Assembly: GCF_024345575.1 (NCBI RefSeq)
Contig: NZ_JAGQBJ010000001.1
Span: 372,001 to 436,000, forward strand
Source of the DNA: Cyanobium sp. Morenito 9A2
GTDB lineage: Bacteria; Cyanobacteriota; Cyanobacteriia; PCC-6307; Cyanobiaceae
DNA length: 64,000 nt
Direction: 5' to 3'
The notes under the pieces are model-generated. The model did not search any database and was not told where the DNA came from. It worked only from the letters and a program-made list of their open reading frames with translations. Positions 27,667 to 36,566 of the stretch are shown here, piece after piece (within the stretch, counting starts at the first letter, position 1; the number at the start of each line of letters is the position of its first letter). Made by a program: the position numbers and the translations under genes.

Positions 27667-29763
27667 TCAGTTGCCTGAGACAACCTCCTCTGTGAGCGGG
27701 ATGACCCGGTTGCGGCCTTTTTGCTTGGCCAGATACATCGCCGCATCGGCCCGGGCGATCAGGCTGTCGGCCTGTTCACCGGTACGCATCAAGGTGACGC
27801 CGATGCTGAGGGTGATCGTCACCGTCCCTGCCTCGGTGGAAATCGGTTCAGCGACAGCTAGGCGGATCTTTTCGGCGATCACAAGGGCGTTGTCTAGATC
27901 GCGCACGCCATGGAGCAGCACCAACATCTCATCGCCGCCGATGCGGGCGGCGAGGTCATTGCTGCGCAGGCAACGACGCAGGCGCTGGGCCACGGTGATC
28001 AGCACCGTGTCACCGGCGGCATGGCCATGGGTGTCGTTGATGGACTTGAAGAAATCCAGATCACAGAACAGCACACCTGAATCATCGCTACTACGGCGTA
28101 CCTGGGGTGTGATCGTTTCGAGCCGTTGCAGCACTTCGTGCCGGTTGAGCAGGCCGGTCAATGCGTCGGTGCTGGCGCGACGTTCCAGTGTCTGTTCCGC
28201 TTCCACTTCGCTATCCACGGTGCGGAAGGAGGTCACCAGACCGTCGGGCTTCCCATCCATGTCCAGGTAGGGCTTGGTGTGGGACTCGATCCAGTGCCGA
28301 TTGCCGTCCTTGGCCTGCACCAGGTCACGGGTGACGATGCTGGTGCCCGCCTCCACCTGTTTCAGCTTTTCGGCGTACTGCTGATGGGTGCTCGGATCCA
28401 TGAAATCGGTGCTCGACCGGCCGACCCAGTCCTCGGGCCGCCAGCCCAGCATCGCGCTCAGCGAGGGGGACACCCATTCGATCATCCCCTGGCGCAGGTG
28501 CATCACCACATCGAAGGAGTTCTCGGCGAGCAAGCGGTAGCGCTGCTCGGAGGCGGCGATGCGTTGTTTGGCGCTCTCCCGTTCGCTGACCTCCCGCCAG
28601 GTCAAGGAAAGGGTGTCTGGCCCCATGGGTACGGCTCGAACGTCGAACCACCGCCGCTCGCCTCCCTGCCGTTCGTCGTCGTAGGCGAAGCCGTCCAGAT
28701 CAAGCGGTCGTTGATCCTTCAACACGGTTCGGCATCGATTGAGCAGACCGGTCTTCTCCAGCCCGGGCATCACCGTGCTCAGGCGAACCGTGCGCAGCTC
28801 ATCAAAACTCCGGTCGATGCCTTGGCGGGCTGCGCTGTTGGCATCGAGATAAGTGAAGTCGAGGATGTGGGCCTTTCCGTCGCGGATGGCCTGGAGCACC
28901 ACATGGGGATCGATCAATGCATCGAGGGTGGCACGCAGGCGACCACGTTCATGACGCAGGCGCTCCTCGGTGGCGGCCCGTTCCGTGTGGCTGCGTTGCA
29001 GGTTGTTTTCTGCTTGCTTGCGCTCGGTGATGTCGAGCATGACGCCGCACCATAGGCTCGGTTGGTTGACGTCTGGGCGCAACTGGCGTGTGCTCAGGTT
29101 CAGCCATTTCAGCGTGCCGGAGGGGGTGGTGATGCGGAAGTCCGCAGTAAAACTGCCGCTGCTGGCGGCACCCTCGGGGTGCAGGTCGCCCAGGCGCTGG
29201 ACATCCTCCTGGTGCACCAGGCGCCAGAAGCTCTGGGCCTCATCCAGCAGTTGTTCGGGCTCCAGTTCAAGTAGTTCGCGGCAGCCGGCTCCGACGACAA
29301 GGAAGCGGCCGCCGCCAAAGGACTCCTGGAGGTATTCATAGAGCACGCCGGGAACCGTATCGGCGATCTGGGAAAAACGCGTCTCCAGGCTCCGGATCGT
29401 CTGCTCCCGTCGCTGGCGTTCCCTGGCCGCCAGGATGGCCACGATAGAAATACTCATCAGACCCAGAAGCCGGGTGCTGGTTTCCACTGAAGGGAACAAG
29501 TCCCCGTGGCGACTTGACATGATCCCCAGGGCCAAGGCTTCGCTTGAGAGGGCACCCACCTGCAACGGGCTGGCGAAGCCCGCCGCTAGCACCACTGGAA
29601 TCCAATAGAAGGGGAGCAGCACAACCTCCTTGGGCAGGGCCAGGTCGACCAGGAAGATTCCCACCATGGCGAGGGTGAGCAGGACCCAGCGCCGCTCTCC
29701 CTGGCGCCCTGGCCGCGGGAGGCTCAGGGGGACCTTGGGTCGCTCAAGGCTTCTGGGTTCCAT
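27667..29763 (-). CDS. Membrane PAS-GGDEF diguanylate cyclase-like protein
   Basis: A 698-residue protein. The first 115 residues contain several hydrophobic segments (WVLLTLAMVGIFLVDLALP; VVLLPFYWIPVVLAAGFA; LLGLMSISIVAILAA), a MASE-like sensor. Three PAS-type domains follow (about 125-255, 275-400, 405-530), each ending in a coil such as DITERKQAENNL. The GGDEF domain is at about 535-690. The active-site motif reads GGDEM rather than GGDEF; the metal- and GTP-contacting Gly-Gly-Asp-Glu are kept, so activity is plausible. The inhibitory site RSND stands five residues before. There is no EAL domain. It lies 107 bases upstream of CorA's end on the same strand. Signal unknown. Confidence 0.9.
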   Translation of the reverse strand: MEPRSLERPKVPLSLPRPGRQGERRWVLLTLAMVGIFLVDLALPKEVVLLPFYWIPVVLAAGFASPLQVGALSSEALALGIMSSRHGDLFPSVETSTRLLGLMSISIVAILAARERQRREQTIRSLETRFSQIADTVPGVLYEYLQESFGGGRFLVVGAGCRELLELEPEQLLDEAQSFWRLVHQEDVQRLGDLHPEGAASSGSFTADFRITTPSGTLKWLNLSTRQLRPDVNQPSLWCGVMLDITERKQAENNLQRSHTERAATEERLRHERGRLRATLDALIDPHVVLQAIRDGKAHILDFTYLDANSAARQGIDRSFDELRTVRLSTVMPGLEKTGLLNRCRTVLKDQRPLDLDGFAYDDERQGGERRWFDVRAVPMGPDTLSLTWREVSERESAKQRIAASEQRYRLLAENSFDVVMHLRQGMIEWVSPSLSAMLGWRPEDWVGRSSTDFMDPSTHQQYAEKLKQVEAGTSIVTRDLVQAKDGNRHWIESHTKPYLDMDGKPDGLVTSFRTVDSEVEAEQTLERRASTDALTGLLNRHEVLQRLETITPQVRRSSDDSGVLFCDLDFFKSINDTHGHAAGDTVLITVAQRLRRCLRSNDLAARIGGDEMLVLLHGVRDLDNALVIAEKIRLAVAEPISTEAGTVTITLSIGVTLMRTGEQADSLIARADAAMYLAKQKGRNRVIPLTEEVVSGN

Positions 29764-29870
29764 GGGTCAGGAACGAGTGCCTTTTCTCCCTTCTGGTTTA
29801 GGCCGCTTGAAGGAGCATCTAGGGGCCTGTTCACAGATTGGAATCCTCCCCATTTGATCGGACTCTGGGC

Positions 29871-30971
29871 TCAACGCGGTGCGGTCCAGTCTTCAAACCA
29901 GCGGCGGCGCCAGAGCCAGTAAAGCTGAATCAACGCCACCAGGGCCATCAGGCCCATCGCATAGGCATAGCCGTAGCGCCAGTGCAGCTCGGGCATGTTG
30001 TCGAAGTTCATGCCGTAGACCCCGCCAATGAAGGTGAGGGGAGCAAAGATGCTGGTAAGGATGGTGAGCGTCTTCATCACCTGGTTCATGCGATTGCCCA
30101 CACTCGCCGCATACGATTGAGTGATCGCATCGCACTGGTTGCGCAGCAGTTCGCAATTCTCGAACAGCATTTCCACCAGGTCGCCCATGTCACGGAAGCC
30201 GGCGGTGGCCTCCGGCCCCAGCAGCTCCTGGCGCTGGCGCAGCAACACCCGGATCTGGTGGCGCAGGGGCCAGATCTGACTGCGAATCGTGAGCAGGTTG
30301 GAGCGGTGCTCAAAGGTGCGCTTGAGTAACTTCGGCTTCGGGTCGCGCAGGGCCGCCTCCTCCAGATCGCAGAGCCGGTTGGCGATGAGCTCCAGCATCG
30401 GGAACAGTTCATCGAGGATCTCGTCCACCAGGAAGTGGAGGATGTCGTCGAGGTCACGCAGCTCCGTGGCACCCACCTGGGCCGAGAGCCAGTTCGTGAG
30501 GTCGGGAAAGGCTTCCCCCAGCGGCGCTTCCTCGAAGCTGATCAACAGGCCTGGCAGCAGCAATGCCCCCACCTGGGAGCTGATCAGATGGGAGGGATCA
30601 CGGGCGAAGCTGAAGCGGTGCAGCACCACCAGCAGCGCCTCCCCGAGGGAGTCCACCCGGGGACGCTGGGGCACCTCCAGGAGCGGAGGCAGGAGCACCG
30701 ATGGCACCGCCAGGGGCAGCAGCATCGCCTGGATCGCCCTTGGGTCGCTCAGCCCCATGACCCGCAGCCACAGCGGAATCCCAGGCTTCTGAAGAGCCGC
30801 CAGTTCGCCCGGGTGCTGCAGGGCATGCAGCCTGGGCCCCGCGGCTTCGAAGGCCATGACGCTGAAGCGGCTGGGCTGCTGGCCGCCATGCACATAGAGC
30901 TGGGTGGGGATGGCGGCGGGGCGTTCCTCCAGGCGACTGGAGCGCAGGGCGCCGGGGGTGGGTCGCAGCAC
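29871..30971 (-). CDS. corA: CorA family magnesium/cobalt channel
   Basis: CorA forms a pentameric Mg2+ channel. The 366-residue protein has a large acidic/alpha cytoplasmic domain (about 1-300) with long helices, then two membrane helices at the C-terminus. The selectivity motif GVYGMNFDNMPELHW, containing the hallmark YGMNF, joins them, and MNQVMKTLTILTSIFAPLTF precedes it. Start is a GTG at 30971; a later start is possible because the first 20 residues are arginine/proline-rich. The gene ends in the basic tail WLWRRRWFEDW typical of the family. Confidence 0.95.
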   Translation of the reverse strand: MLRPTPGALRSSRLEERPAAIPTQLYVHGGQQPSRFSVMAFEAAGPRLHALQHPGELAALQKPGIPLWLRVMGLSDPRAIQAMLLPLAVPSVLLPPLLEVPQRPRVDSLGEALLVVLHRFSFARDPSHLISSQVGALLLPGLLISFEEAPLGEAFPDLTNWLSAQVGATELRDLDDILHFLVDEILDELFPMLELIANRLCDLEEAALRDPKPKLLKRTFEHRSNLLTIRSQIWPLRHQIRVLLRQRQELLGPEATAGFRDMGDLVEMLFENCELLRNQCDAITQSYAASVGNRMNQVMKTLTILTSIFAPLTFIGGVYGMNFDNMPELHWRYGYAYAMGLMALVALIQLYWLWRRRWFEDWTAPR

Positions 30972-31067
30972 GGGGAAAGGGGGCCATCCGGCGAACGGCC
31001 ATCTCAGGCCAGGGGGGCCACCTTCGCCTGTCGCAGGGACGACATGGCCTGTTTCGATGGGATCGCC

Positions 31068-31583
31068 TCAGGCGGTGGGGCCGCGGAGCTGAGCCTTGGC
31101 CACGCGCACATAGGTCAGGAAGGCGTCGTACTTGTTGTCGAATTCTCCCAGCGACTGGCGGCGGCCATCCATGAGGATCCGCGCCCGAAAGCGGCCCGTG
31201 CTGCGGTCCTGGGTGACGCCCTTGAAGCCTGTGGCCAGATCACTGGGGGCACTGCGGCGCGGGTTCCGCGGCTGGCCTTCGGGCGTGGCGCGCAGGTTGT
31301 TGATCCGGTGGTCATCGCGGTTGCCGTTGATCGGCGTGATCTCCCGCCCGATCGGATCGACGCCGTGGTGCAGGCACCAGATGATGCGTGTCAGGGCATA
31401 GCGCTGACCTTCGATGGCGACATGCCAGCGGCCGTCGCGGCTCTTGCTGCCGGCCCGTTCGCCCTGGCGGCTCTGTCCACGAACCGTCGCCGCAGCGGTC
31501 CAGCGGCAGTGGCCGCTGCGGGGGTCGTAGCTGAGGTGCTGGCGCAGGAACTCAGCCGGCGGCAGCCGTTTGTGGTTCGCCAT
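31068..31583 (-). CDS. HNH/AP2-domain protein with incomplete nuclease motif
   Basis: A 171-residue protein from the ATG at 31583. Residues about 10-60 (LSYDPRSGHCRWTAAATVRG, then GQRYALTRIIWCLHHG) resemble the N-terminus of HNH homing-type nucleases, followed by ITPINGNRDDHRINNLRATP. In intact family members this block reads about IDHINGNRxDNRIENLR, so the catalytic Asp-His pair is Thr-Pro here. Residues about 115-165 (GFKGVTQDRSTGRFRARILM, then LGEFDNKYDAFLTYVRVAKA) form an AP2-type DNA-binding domain. It may bind DNA without cutting. No intron or intein is seen around it. AP2-HNH genes of this sort travel in phages and bacterial chromosomes. Confidence 0.78.
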   Translation of the reverse strand: MANHKRLPPAEFLRQHLSYDPRSGHCRWTAAATVRGQSRQGERAGSKSRDGRWHVAIEGQRYALTRIIWCLHHGVDPIGREITPINGNRDDHRINNLRATPEGQPRNPRRSAPSDLATGFKGVTQDRSTGRFRARILMDGRRQSLGEFDNKYDAFLTYVRVAKAQLRGPTA

Positions 31584-31639
31584 GCTGCCAGGAGCGTTGG
31601 CTGAGTTTACGCGGGCGGGGCTTGGGACGAGCCCACCCC

Positions 31640-32860
31640 GGGCCTTGGTTCAGCGTTCAGGTGTTCAGGAGGCCCCTGCGCCCAGCGCAGCGGCGCCTCC
31701 TCCTGCTCGCGCCCATGGTCGCGCTCCTCGAGGACGTGCTCCTGGATCAGCAGCGGCCGCAGGTCGCTGGGCCGTGCACCGGGACGGGTGAACACCAACC
31801 CCCAGCCGCACCCGCCGGAACCGCAGGGCGCGGGGTCCTGCAGGCCCGGGTGCGCGACCACGCCACGGCCATCGCAGCCGATGCGCTCGAAGGGGATGTT
31901 GGGGCCATGGCGGGCGTTGAAGCCCCCGACGCCGTCCTGACCGATCGCCTCGATCGCCCGGGCGATCAGCCGGTTGACCTGCAGCCCTTGGTGAACGCCG
32001 CCGCCTCGCTCAAGCAGGCCCCCTGCGGGAGCGGGCTGAGGCCAGAGGGCCCCGTTGGGAAGGACCTGCCGCACGCTGAGCCTCCGGTTCGGATGGGCGG
32101 TGATCGCCTCCAGCGCCTGCTCCGGCGGGTGGCGGATGTTCTGGCGTTTGTGGTCCGAGGCGACGGTGGTGGAATCAGGGGTCTCGATGCCGAGGAACAC
32201 CCGTTCGCAGCGGTGGCCCCCCCCAGCGCCATCCGTCCCTCGTCCGTGGCCAGATCCAGGGAGGCTTCCCTGATCAGGGCACAGGGGATGCCGGGGAGCG
32301 CTGCCAGGTCGGTCGCTGGGGGAGCCGCCGCTTGACGCTGCGCCTGTCGCCGATGACGTTGTCATCGTCGGGAAAGCGTTGCCGAGCCAGCCGCGTTCGG
32401 CGAGCCGATGGCGCTCCGCGCCAGCCATTGCTCCGTTTCCCCGGTCCACGGCTTGCGGCCGGCGGGCACGATGCTGGCGCAGAACTCGCCCAGCAACGGG
32501 AGCCGCACGAGAATTGCGCGGCCATGGCGGCGCAGGCGCCCAGCTCCAGCCGAGCGCAGCGGGTCACGGACATGCTGGTGAGCACCGGCGCTCCTCGACG
32601 GTGCGGAGGCCACCACGGCGCTCGCTCCGCCCCCAGGGCCGCCGCGGAAGCGGCCAGGCCATCTGATCGGCGAGGTCCTTGGGTCGCACGAACGTCGCAC
32701 CGACGATCACCAGATCGGCCCAGGCCCCGTCTCCCTCGGGCACCTCGCGCCCTTTCACGTTCACCAGCGGCGGCAGCCGAACCCGACGGCCCCGCGCTCC
32801 AGGGCAGGGCGGAAGCTTCGGGAGGCCTGGGGAAAGCGCGGGTCGGCGGGCAGGTGCCTG
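31640..32860 (-). pseudogene. Decayed B12-binding-domain radical SAM protein
   Basis: Minus-strand pieces in different frames follow the order of a B12-binding/radical SAM family protein (DUF4070-type). Near 32,740 DLVIVGATFVRPKDLADQMA corresponds to the cobalamin domain. Near 32,540 QFSCGSRC and then, in another frame, GEFCASIVPAGRKPWTGETE correspond to the CxxxCxxC cluster region (family: FSRGCPFxCEFC). Near 32,370 FPDDDNVIGDRRSVKRRLPQ and near 32,190 ERVFLGIETPDSTTV match conserved strands; near 32,070 RQVLPNGALWPQPAPAGG and GFNARHGPNIPFERI follow. Several frame changes and loss of the cysteine spacing make the gene non-functional. Edges are approximate. Confidence 0.78.
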
Positions 32861-33198
32861 TGGGGCTCCCCCAGACCCGCCTGTGCCCTGAGCGTCCCAC
32901 GGGAGCTGGCCCAGTCGGCCCGTTCGTCATCGGCTTGCGCCGCTGGATCGCTCCGATGGCGTTCCATGTGCCGCCGATGTACCGCACGTCGGCTTCGGAT
33001 CACCTCCCTAGCCTTGTTGAGCGGAAGCTGATGCATCCCACGGCCGCTCTGGGTTGTTCAGCTTCTTTCCGGTTGATCGCCGTTCCCTGGTGATCCGCTG
33101 AAGCCTGGTCGGCTGTCGCTCGGTGTCTTGGGTCTGCCATCGGCATGGCAGCCGGCGAGACCCGGGCGTGGCGATCGTTCTGTATAGGAGTCACGACG
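32861..33198. other. Spacer between radical SAM remnant and glycosyltransferase
   Basis: About 340 bases. It may hold the first residues of the decayed radical SAM gene on the minus strand (RFPQASRSF-like texture near 32,830) and the promoter of the glycosyltransferase gene. TATAGG at 33183-33188, immediately before its ribosome site, is not placed as a promoter. I see no other gene. Confidence 0.4.
33186..33190 (+). promoter_or_regulatory. Ribosome-binding site fixing the glycosyltransferase start
   Basis: AGGAG lies eight bases before the ATG at 33199, an optimal spacing, and favours this start over an upstream ATG at 33145. Confidence 0.6.
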
Positions 33199-34317
33199 AT
33201 GCGCATCGCCCAGATCTCGCCCCTCGATGAATGTGTGCCTCCCCTGCGCTACGGCGGTACGGAGCGGGTGGTTCACTACCTCACCGAGGAGCTGGTGCGG
33301 CGCGGCCACGAGGTGGTGCTGTTCGCCAGCGGTGATTCCACCACCAGTGCCGAGCTCTACCCCTGCGTGCCCCAGGCCCTGCGGCAGGCAGGGTACGAGG
33401 GTGATCGCAGTGTGCCGGCCCTGATCCAGCTCGACTGTGTGGCCGAGCAGCGGCATCGTTTCGATGTGCTGCATTTCCACACCGGCCACGGCCATTACCC
33501 CCTGACGGCGCGCCTGGACGTGCCCCATCTCACGACCATGCACGGGCCGCTGTCGGCCCCCTCGATGACGGCACTGCACCACCACTTCGCTCGAGTGCCT
33601 TTGGTGTCGATCTCCGAGTCCCAGCGCCTGCCGTTGCCGCTGGCCCACTGGCTCGGTACGATCCACCACGGTCTGCCCACGGATCTCTACCGCTTCGAGC
33701 CCACGCCGTCTCCCTATCTGGCCTTCGTCGGGCGCATCTCGCCTGAGAAGAGGCTGGATCGCGCCATCGCGATCGCGGCGGCGGCGGGGCTGCCGCTCAA
33801 GGTGGCGGCCAAGGTCGATGCGGTGGACCGCGCGTATTTCCATGCCGTCATTGAACCGCTGTTGGAAGGCCATCCCGAGGTGGAGTTCATCGGCGAAGTC
33901 GACGACGCCGGCAAGCAGGAACTGTTGGGCCACGCCCTGGCGCTGCTGTTCCCGATCGACTGGCCGGAGCCCTTCGGTTTGGTGATGATCGAGGCCAACG
34001 CCTGTGGCACCCCGGTGATCGCTTGGTGCAACGGCTCCACTCCGGAGGTGATTGTCGATGGTCTCAACGGGCGGCTGGTGCAGTCGATCGAGCAGGCGGT
34101 GGCAGCGGTGCGCAGCATCGATCAGTTGCCGAGGACGCTCATCCGGGCTGATTTCGAGCGTCGCTTCTGCGTCGAGCGCCAGGCGATCGCCTACGAGGCG
34201 CTCTATAGGCGCTTGATCGAAGCGCAGGGCGATCCCCCGGCCCCTTCACCGGCCCAAGCAGAGCAGCCCTTGAGTCCGGAGGGCACCGCCCTTGCCCAGG
34301 TGTGCCATGCCGCTTGA
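33199..34317 (+). CDS. Group 4 (GT-B) glycosyltransferase
   Basis: A 372-residue retaining glycosyltransferase of the GT4 type. It opens MRIAQISPLDECVPPLRYGG, with YGGTERVVHYLTEELVRRGH forming the first Rossmann strand and helix. VGRISPEKRLDRAIAIAAAA starts the donor-binding half, and the EX7E-type block is PEPFGLVMIEANACGTPVIA. VFGASGDSTT-like sequence (FASGDSTTSAEL) is typical of relatives that act in glycan or glucoside assembly. The start is set by AGGAG at 33186-33190. The stop overlaps the next gene by 11 bases, which suggests translational coupling. The sugar donor and acceptor are not known; a glucan or glucoside is suggested only by the neighbour. Confidence 0.92.
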   Translation: MRIAQISPLDECVPPLRYGGTERVVHYLTEELVRRGHEVVLFASGDSTTSAELYPCVPQALRQAGYEGDRSVPALIQLDCVAEQRHRFDVLHFHTGHGHYPLTARLDVPHLTTMHGPLSAPSMTALHHHFARVPLVSISESQRLPLPLAHWLGTIHHGLPTDLYRFEPTPSPYLAFVGRISPEKRLDRAIAIAAAAGLPLKVAAKVDAVDRAYFHAVIEPLLEGHPEVEFIGEVDDAGKQELLGHALALLFPIDWPEPFGLVMIEANACGTPVIAWCNGSTPEVIVDGLNGRLVQSIEQAVAAVRSIDQLPRTLIRADFERRFCVERQAIAYEALYRRLIEAQGDPPAPSPAQAEQPLSPEGTALAQVCHAA

Positions 34318-36430
34318 TCAACTCCCCCCGTTCGTGCTCAAAGATGGTGAGACCTTCGCCATGCTCGACCGGCGGGGTGAGATCAGCCCGGTGGCCCATC
34401 CCGATTCCGGGGTGTTTCACCGGGGCATGCGCCATGTGAGCCAATTGGAGCTGCTGCTCTGGGGCCACCCCCCCTCGGTGCTCTCCTCCACCGAGCGCGA
34501 GGAGATGGGTCTGCATGTGAGCCATCTCAGCAACGACGGCTTCGCCGCCGGCTCGGCGCCAGCGGGCACGGTGCACCTGGAGCGCAGCACAGTGCTCACC
34601 CCCACAGGCCTGATGCAGCAGTTGAGCTTCACCAGCTATGCCCCCTCCTCGCTGACGATCCCCCTGGTGCTGCTGGTGGATGCTGATTTCCTCGACATCT
34701 TCGAGGTGCGCGGTCTGAGGCGGGAGCAGCGCGGCACCCGGGTCTACAGCTGCACCGCCGACAGCCTGGAGGTGGTCTACCGCGGCCTCGATGCCATCGA
34801 CCGCAGCACGGCCCTGCGGGTGGCGGCGCCGGTGCAGGACGTGTCGGAAACTGAACTGCGCCTTTCCCTCGACCTGGAGCCCCGCTGCACACGCAAGTTG
34901 GCGTTGGTGTTGGATTTTCATCACCACAGCGAGGACAGCTGTTCCCCCCAGGCGGCCTTCGATGGCGCCCTGCTGGCGTCGGTGGAGAGGTTTAGGAGCA
35001 ACCGACTCCTGACGGCCGCGATCAGCACCGACAACCCCGCCTTCAACGCCTGGATTGCACGCTCCACGTCGGATGTGCACCTGCTCTCCACCCAGCTCGA
35101 CCATGGCCTCTACCCCTACGCCGGGGTGCCCTGGTTCAGCTGTCCTTTCGGGCGTGACGGGCTGATCACCGCGCGCCAGATGCTTCTGGTGGAACCTCGC
35201 CTGGCCCGGGGGGTGTTGGGGTTCCTTGCCGAGCAGCAGGCCCGCCACCGCGACGCCAGCTCCGACGCCGAGCCGGGCAAGATCCTGCATGAAGCGCGCC
35301 TGGGGGAAATGGCGGTGCTGGGGGAGGTGCCCTTCTCCCGTTACTACGGCAGCGTTGATGCCACGCCGTTGTTTGTGATGCTGGCGGGTGATTACCTGCT
35401 GCGCAGCGATGACCGGGCCTTCATCGACAGCCTTCGACCGGCCTTGGATCGTGCCCTGGCCTGGATTCGGCAGGCCGAGGCGAAGAGTCCGGATGGGTTT
35501 TTGCGCTACCTCTGTGCCGCCCAGGGAGGCCTGCGCAACCAGGGCTGGAAGGACAGCGACGATGCGGTGCACCATGCCGATGGCAGGCTGGCGGAGGGTT
35601 CCATCGCCCTGTGCGAGGTGCAGGCCTACGCCTATGGCGCCCGGCGCGCGATGGCTGCGATCGAGCAGCGCTGCGGTCAGCAGGCGCAGGCGGATCGGCT
35701 GCTCCAGGAGGCCAGTGACCTGCGCCGTCGGTTTCATGGGGCCTACTGGTGCGAGTCGATCGGCACCTATGCCCTGGCCCTCGATGGGGCCGGGGTGCCC
35801 TGCAAGGTGCGCTCCTCAAATGCGGGCCATTGTCTCTGGACCGGCATCGCCAGCCAAGCCGCGGCGGCATCGATCGCCCGGGAACTATTAGCCCCCACCA
35901 GCTTCAACGGTTGGGGGGTGCGCACCCTGGACGAACGGGAGGCGCGTTTCAACCCGATGAGTTACCACAACGGCTCGGTCTGGCCCCATGACAACGCGAT
36001 GATTGGACTGGGACTGGCCCGCTACGGCCACAGCGCAGAGGTGATGCGGATTCTCACGGGGCTGTTCGAGACTGCCTGCGCCATGCCCCAGTACCGCCTT
36101 CCGGAGTTGTTCTGCGGCTTTCCCCGCCAGGAGGGTGAGGCACCCACCCATTACCCGGTGGCCTGCAGCCCCCAGGCCTGGGCCAGTGGCTCGGTGTTTG
36201 GCCTGATGGAAGCGATTACGGGCATGGGCCTCGGCCGTGACTCGACCACCGGCCGGGTGCAGGTGCTGTTCCGCAACCCCGTGCTGCCCAAGGGCCTTGA
36301 CCTTCTGGAGATCGCCGGACTGCGTCTCGGGGAGGAAGAAATCGACCTGCAGTTGCACCGCAGTGACCACGACACGGGAGTCCTGGTGGGACGGCGCACC
36401 CCGGGGGTGGACGTGATGATCTGGAAGTGA
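34307..36430 (+). CDS. Amylo-alpha-1,6-glucosidase-like glycogen debranching protein
   Basis: About 707 residues. The N-terminal half (about 1-220) is the debranching-enzyme N-terminal beta domain (PFVLKDGETFAMLDRRGEIS; LVDADFLDIFEVRG). The C-terminal half (about 230-700) is an (alpha/alpha)6 barrel: YPYAGVPWFSCPFGRDGLIT, GWKDSDDAVHHADGRLAEGS, MSYHNGSVWPHDNAMIGLGL. The Asp of PFGRDG and the WKDS aspartate fit the acidic residues of this family. It belongs to the glucosidase family of proteins annotated as amylo-alpha-1,6-glucosidase, not GlgX. It overlaps the glycosyltransferase gene by 11 bases and ends 14 bases before a hairpin. The pair may act on one alpha-glucan or glucoside. Exact activity unproved. 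Confidence 0.9.
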   Translation: MPLDQLPPFVLKDGETFAMLDRRGEISPVAHPDSGVFHRGMRHVSQLELLLWGHPPSVLSSTEREEMGLHVSHLSNDGFAAGSAPAGTVHLERSTVLTPTGLMQQLSFTSYAPSSLTIPLVLLVDADFLDIFEVRGLRREQRGTRVYSCTADSLEVVYRGLDAIDRSTALRVAAPVQDVSETELRLSLDLEPRCTRKLALVLDFHHHSEDSCSPQAAFDGALLASVERFRSNRLLTAAISTDNPAFNAWIARSTSDVHLLSTQLDHGLYPYAGVPWFSCPFGRDGLITARQMLLVEPRLARGVLGFLAEQQARHRDASSDAEPGKILHEARLGEMAVLGEVPFSRYYGSVDATPLFVMLAGDYLLRSDDRAFIDSLRPALDRALAWIRQAEAKSPDGFLRYLCAAQGGLRNQGWKDSDDAVHHADGRLAEGSIALCEVQAYAYGARRAMAAIEQRCGQQAQADRLLQEASDLRRRFHGAYWCESIGTYALALDGAGVPCKVRSSNAGHCLWTGIASQAAAASIARELLAPTSFNGWGVRTLDEREARFNPMSYHNGSVWPHDNAMIGLGLARYGHSAEVMRILTGLFETACAMPQYRLPELFCGFPRQEGEAPTHYPVACSPQAWASGSVFGLMEAITGMGLGRDSTTGRVQVLFRNPVLPKGLDLLEIAGLRLGEEEIDLQLHRSDHDTGVLVGRRTPGVDVMIWK

Positions 36431-36443
36431 GCATTGGGCCATG

Positions 36444-36475
36444 AAAAACCCCCGGGGAGTGAGGCTCTCCGGGGG
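36444..36475 (-). terminator. Rho-independent terminator for the RRM-protein gene
   Basis: An 11-bp stem (36449-36459 with 36465-36475, one G-T pair) and the loop TGAGG is followed on the minus strand by TTTTT (36444-36448). It lies about 90 bases past the stop at 36567. The plus strand lacks a U-tract, but the hairpin may also mark the end of the glucosidase transcript. Confidence 0.8.
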
Positions 36476-36566
36476 CATCAGCTAACTGTCGAGGGGGCGC
36501 TCAAGGGCGTTGCCTCAGGTTGCGTCAAGGCGGAGGGGTCAGCCGCACTCCGCCAAGAGGTTTGGA

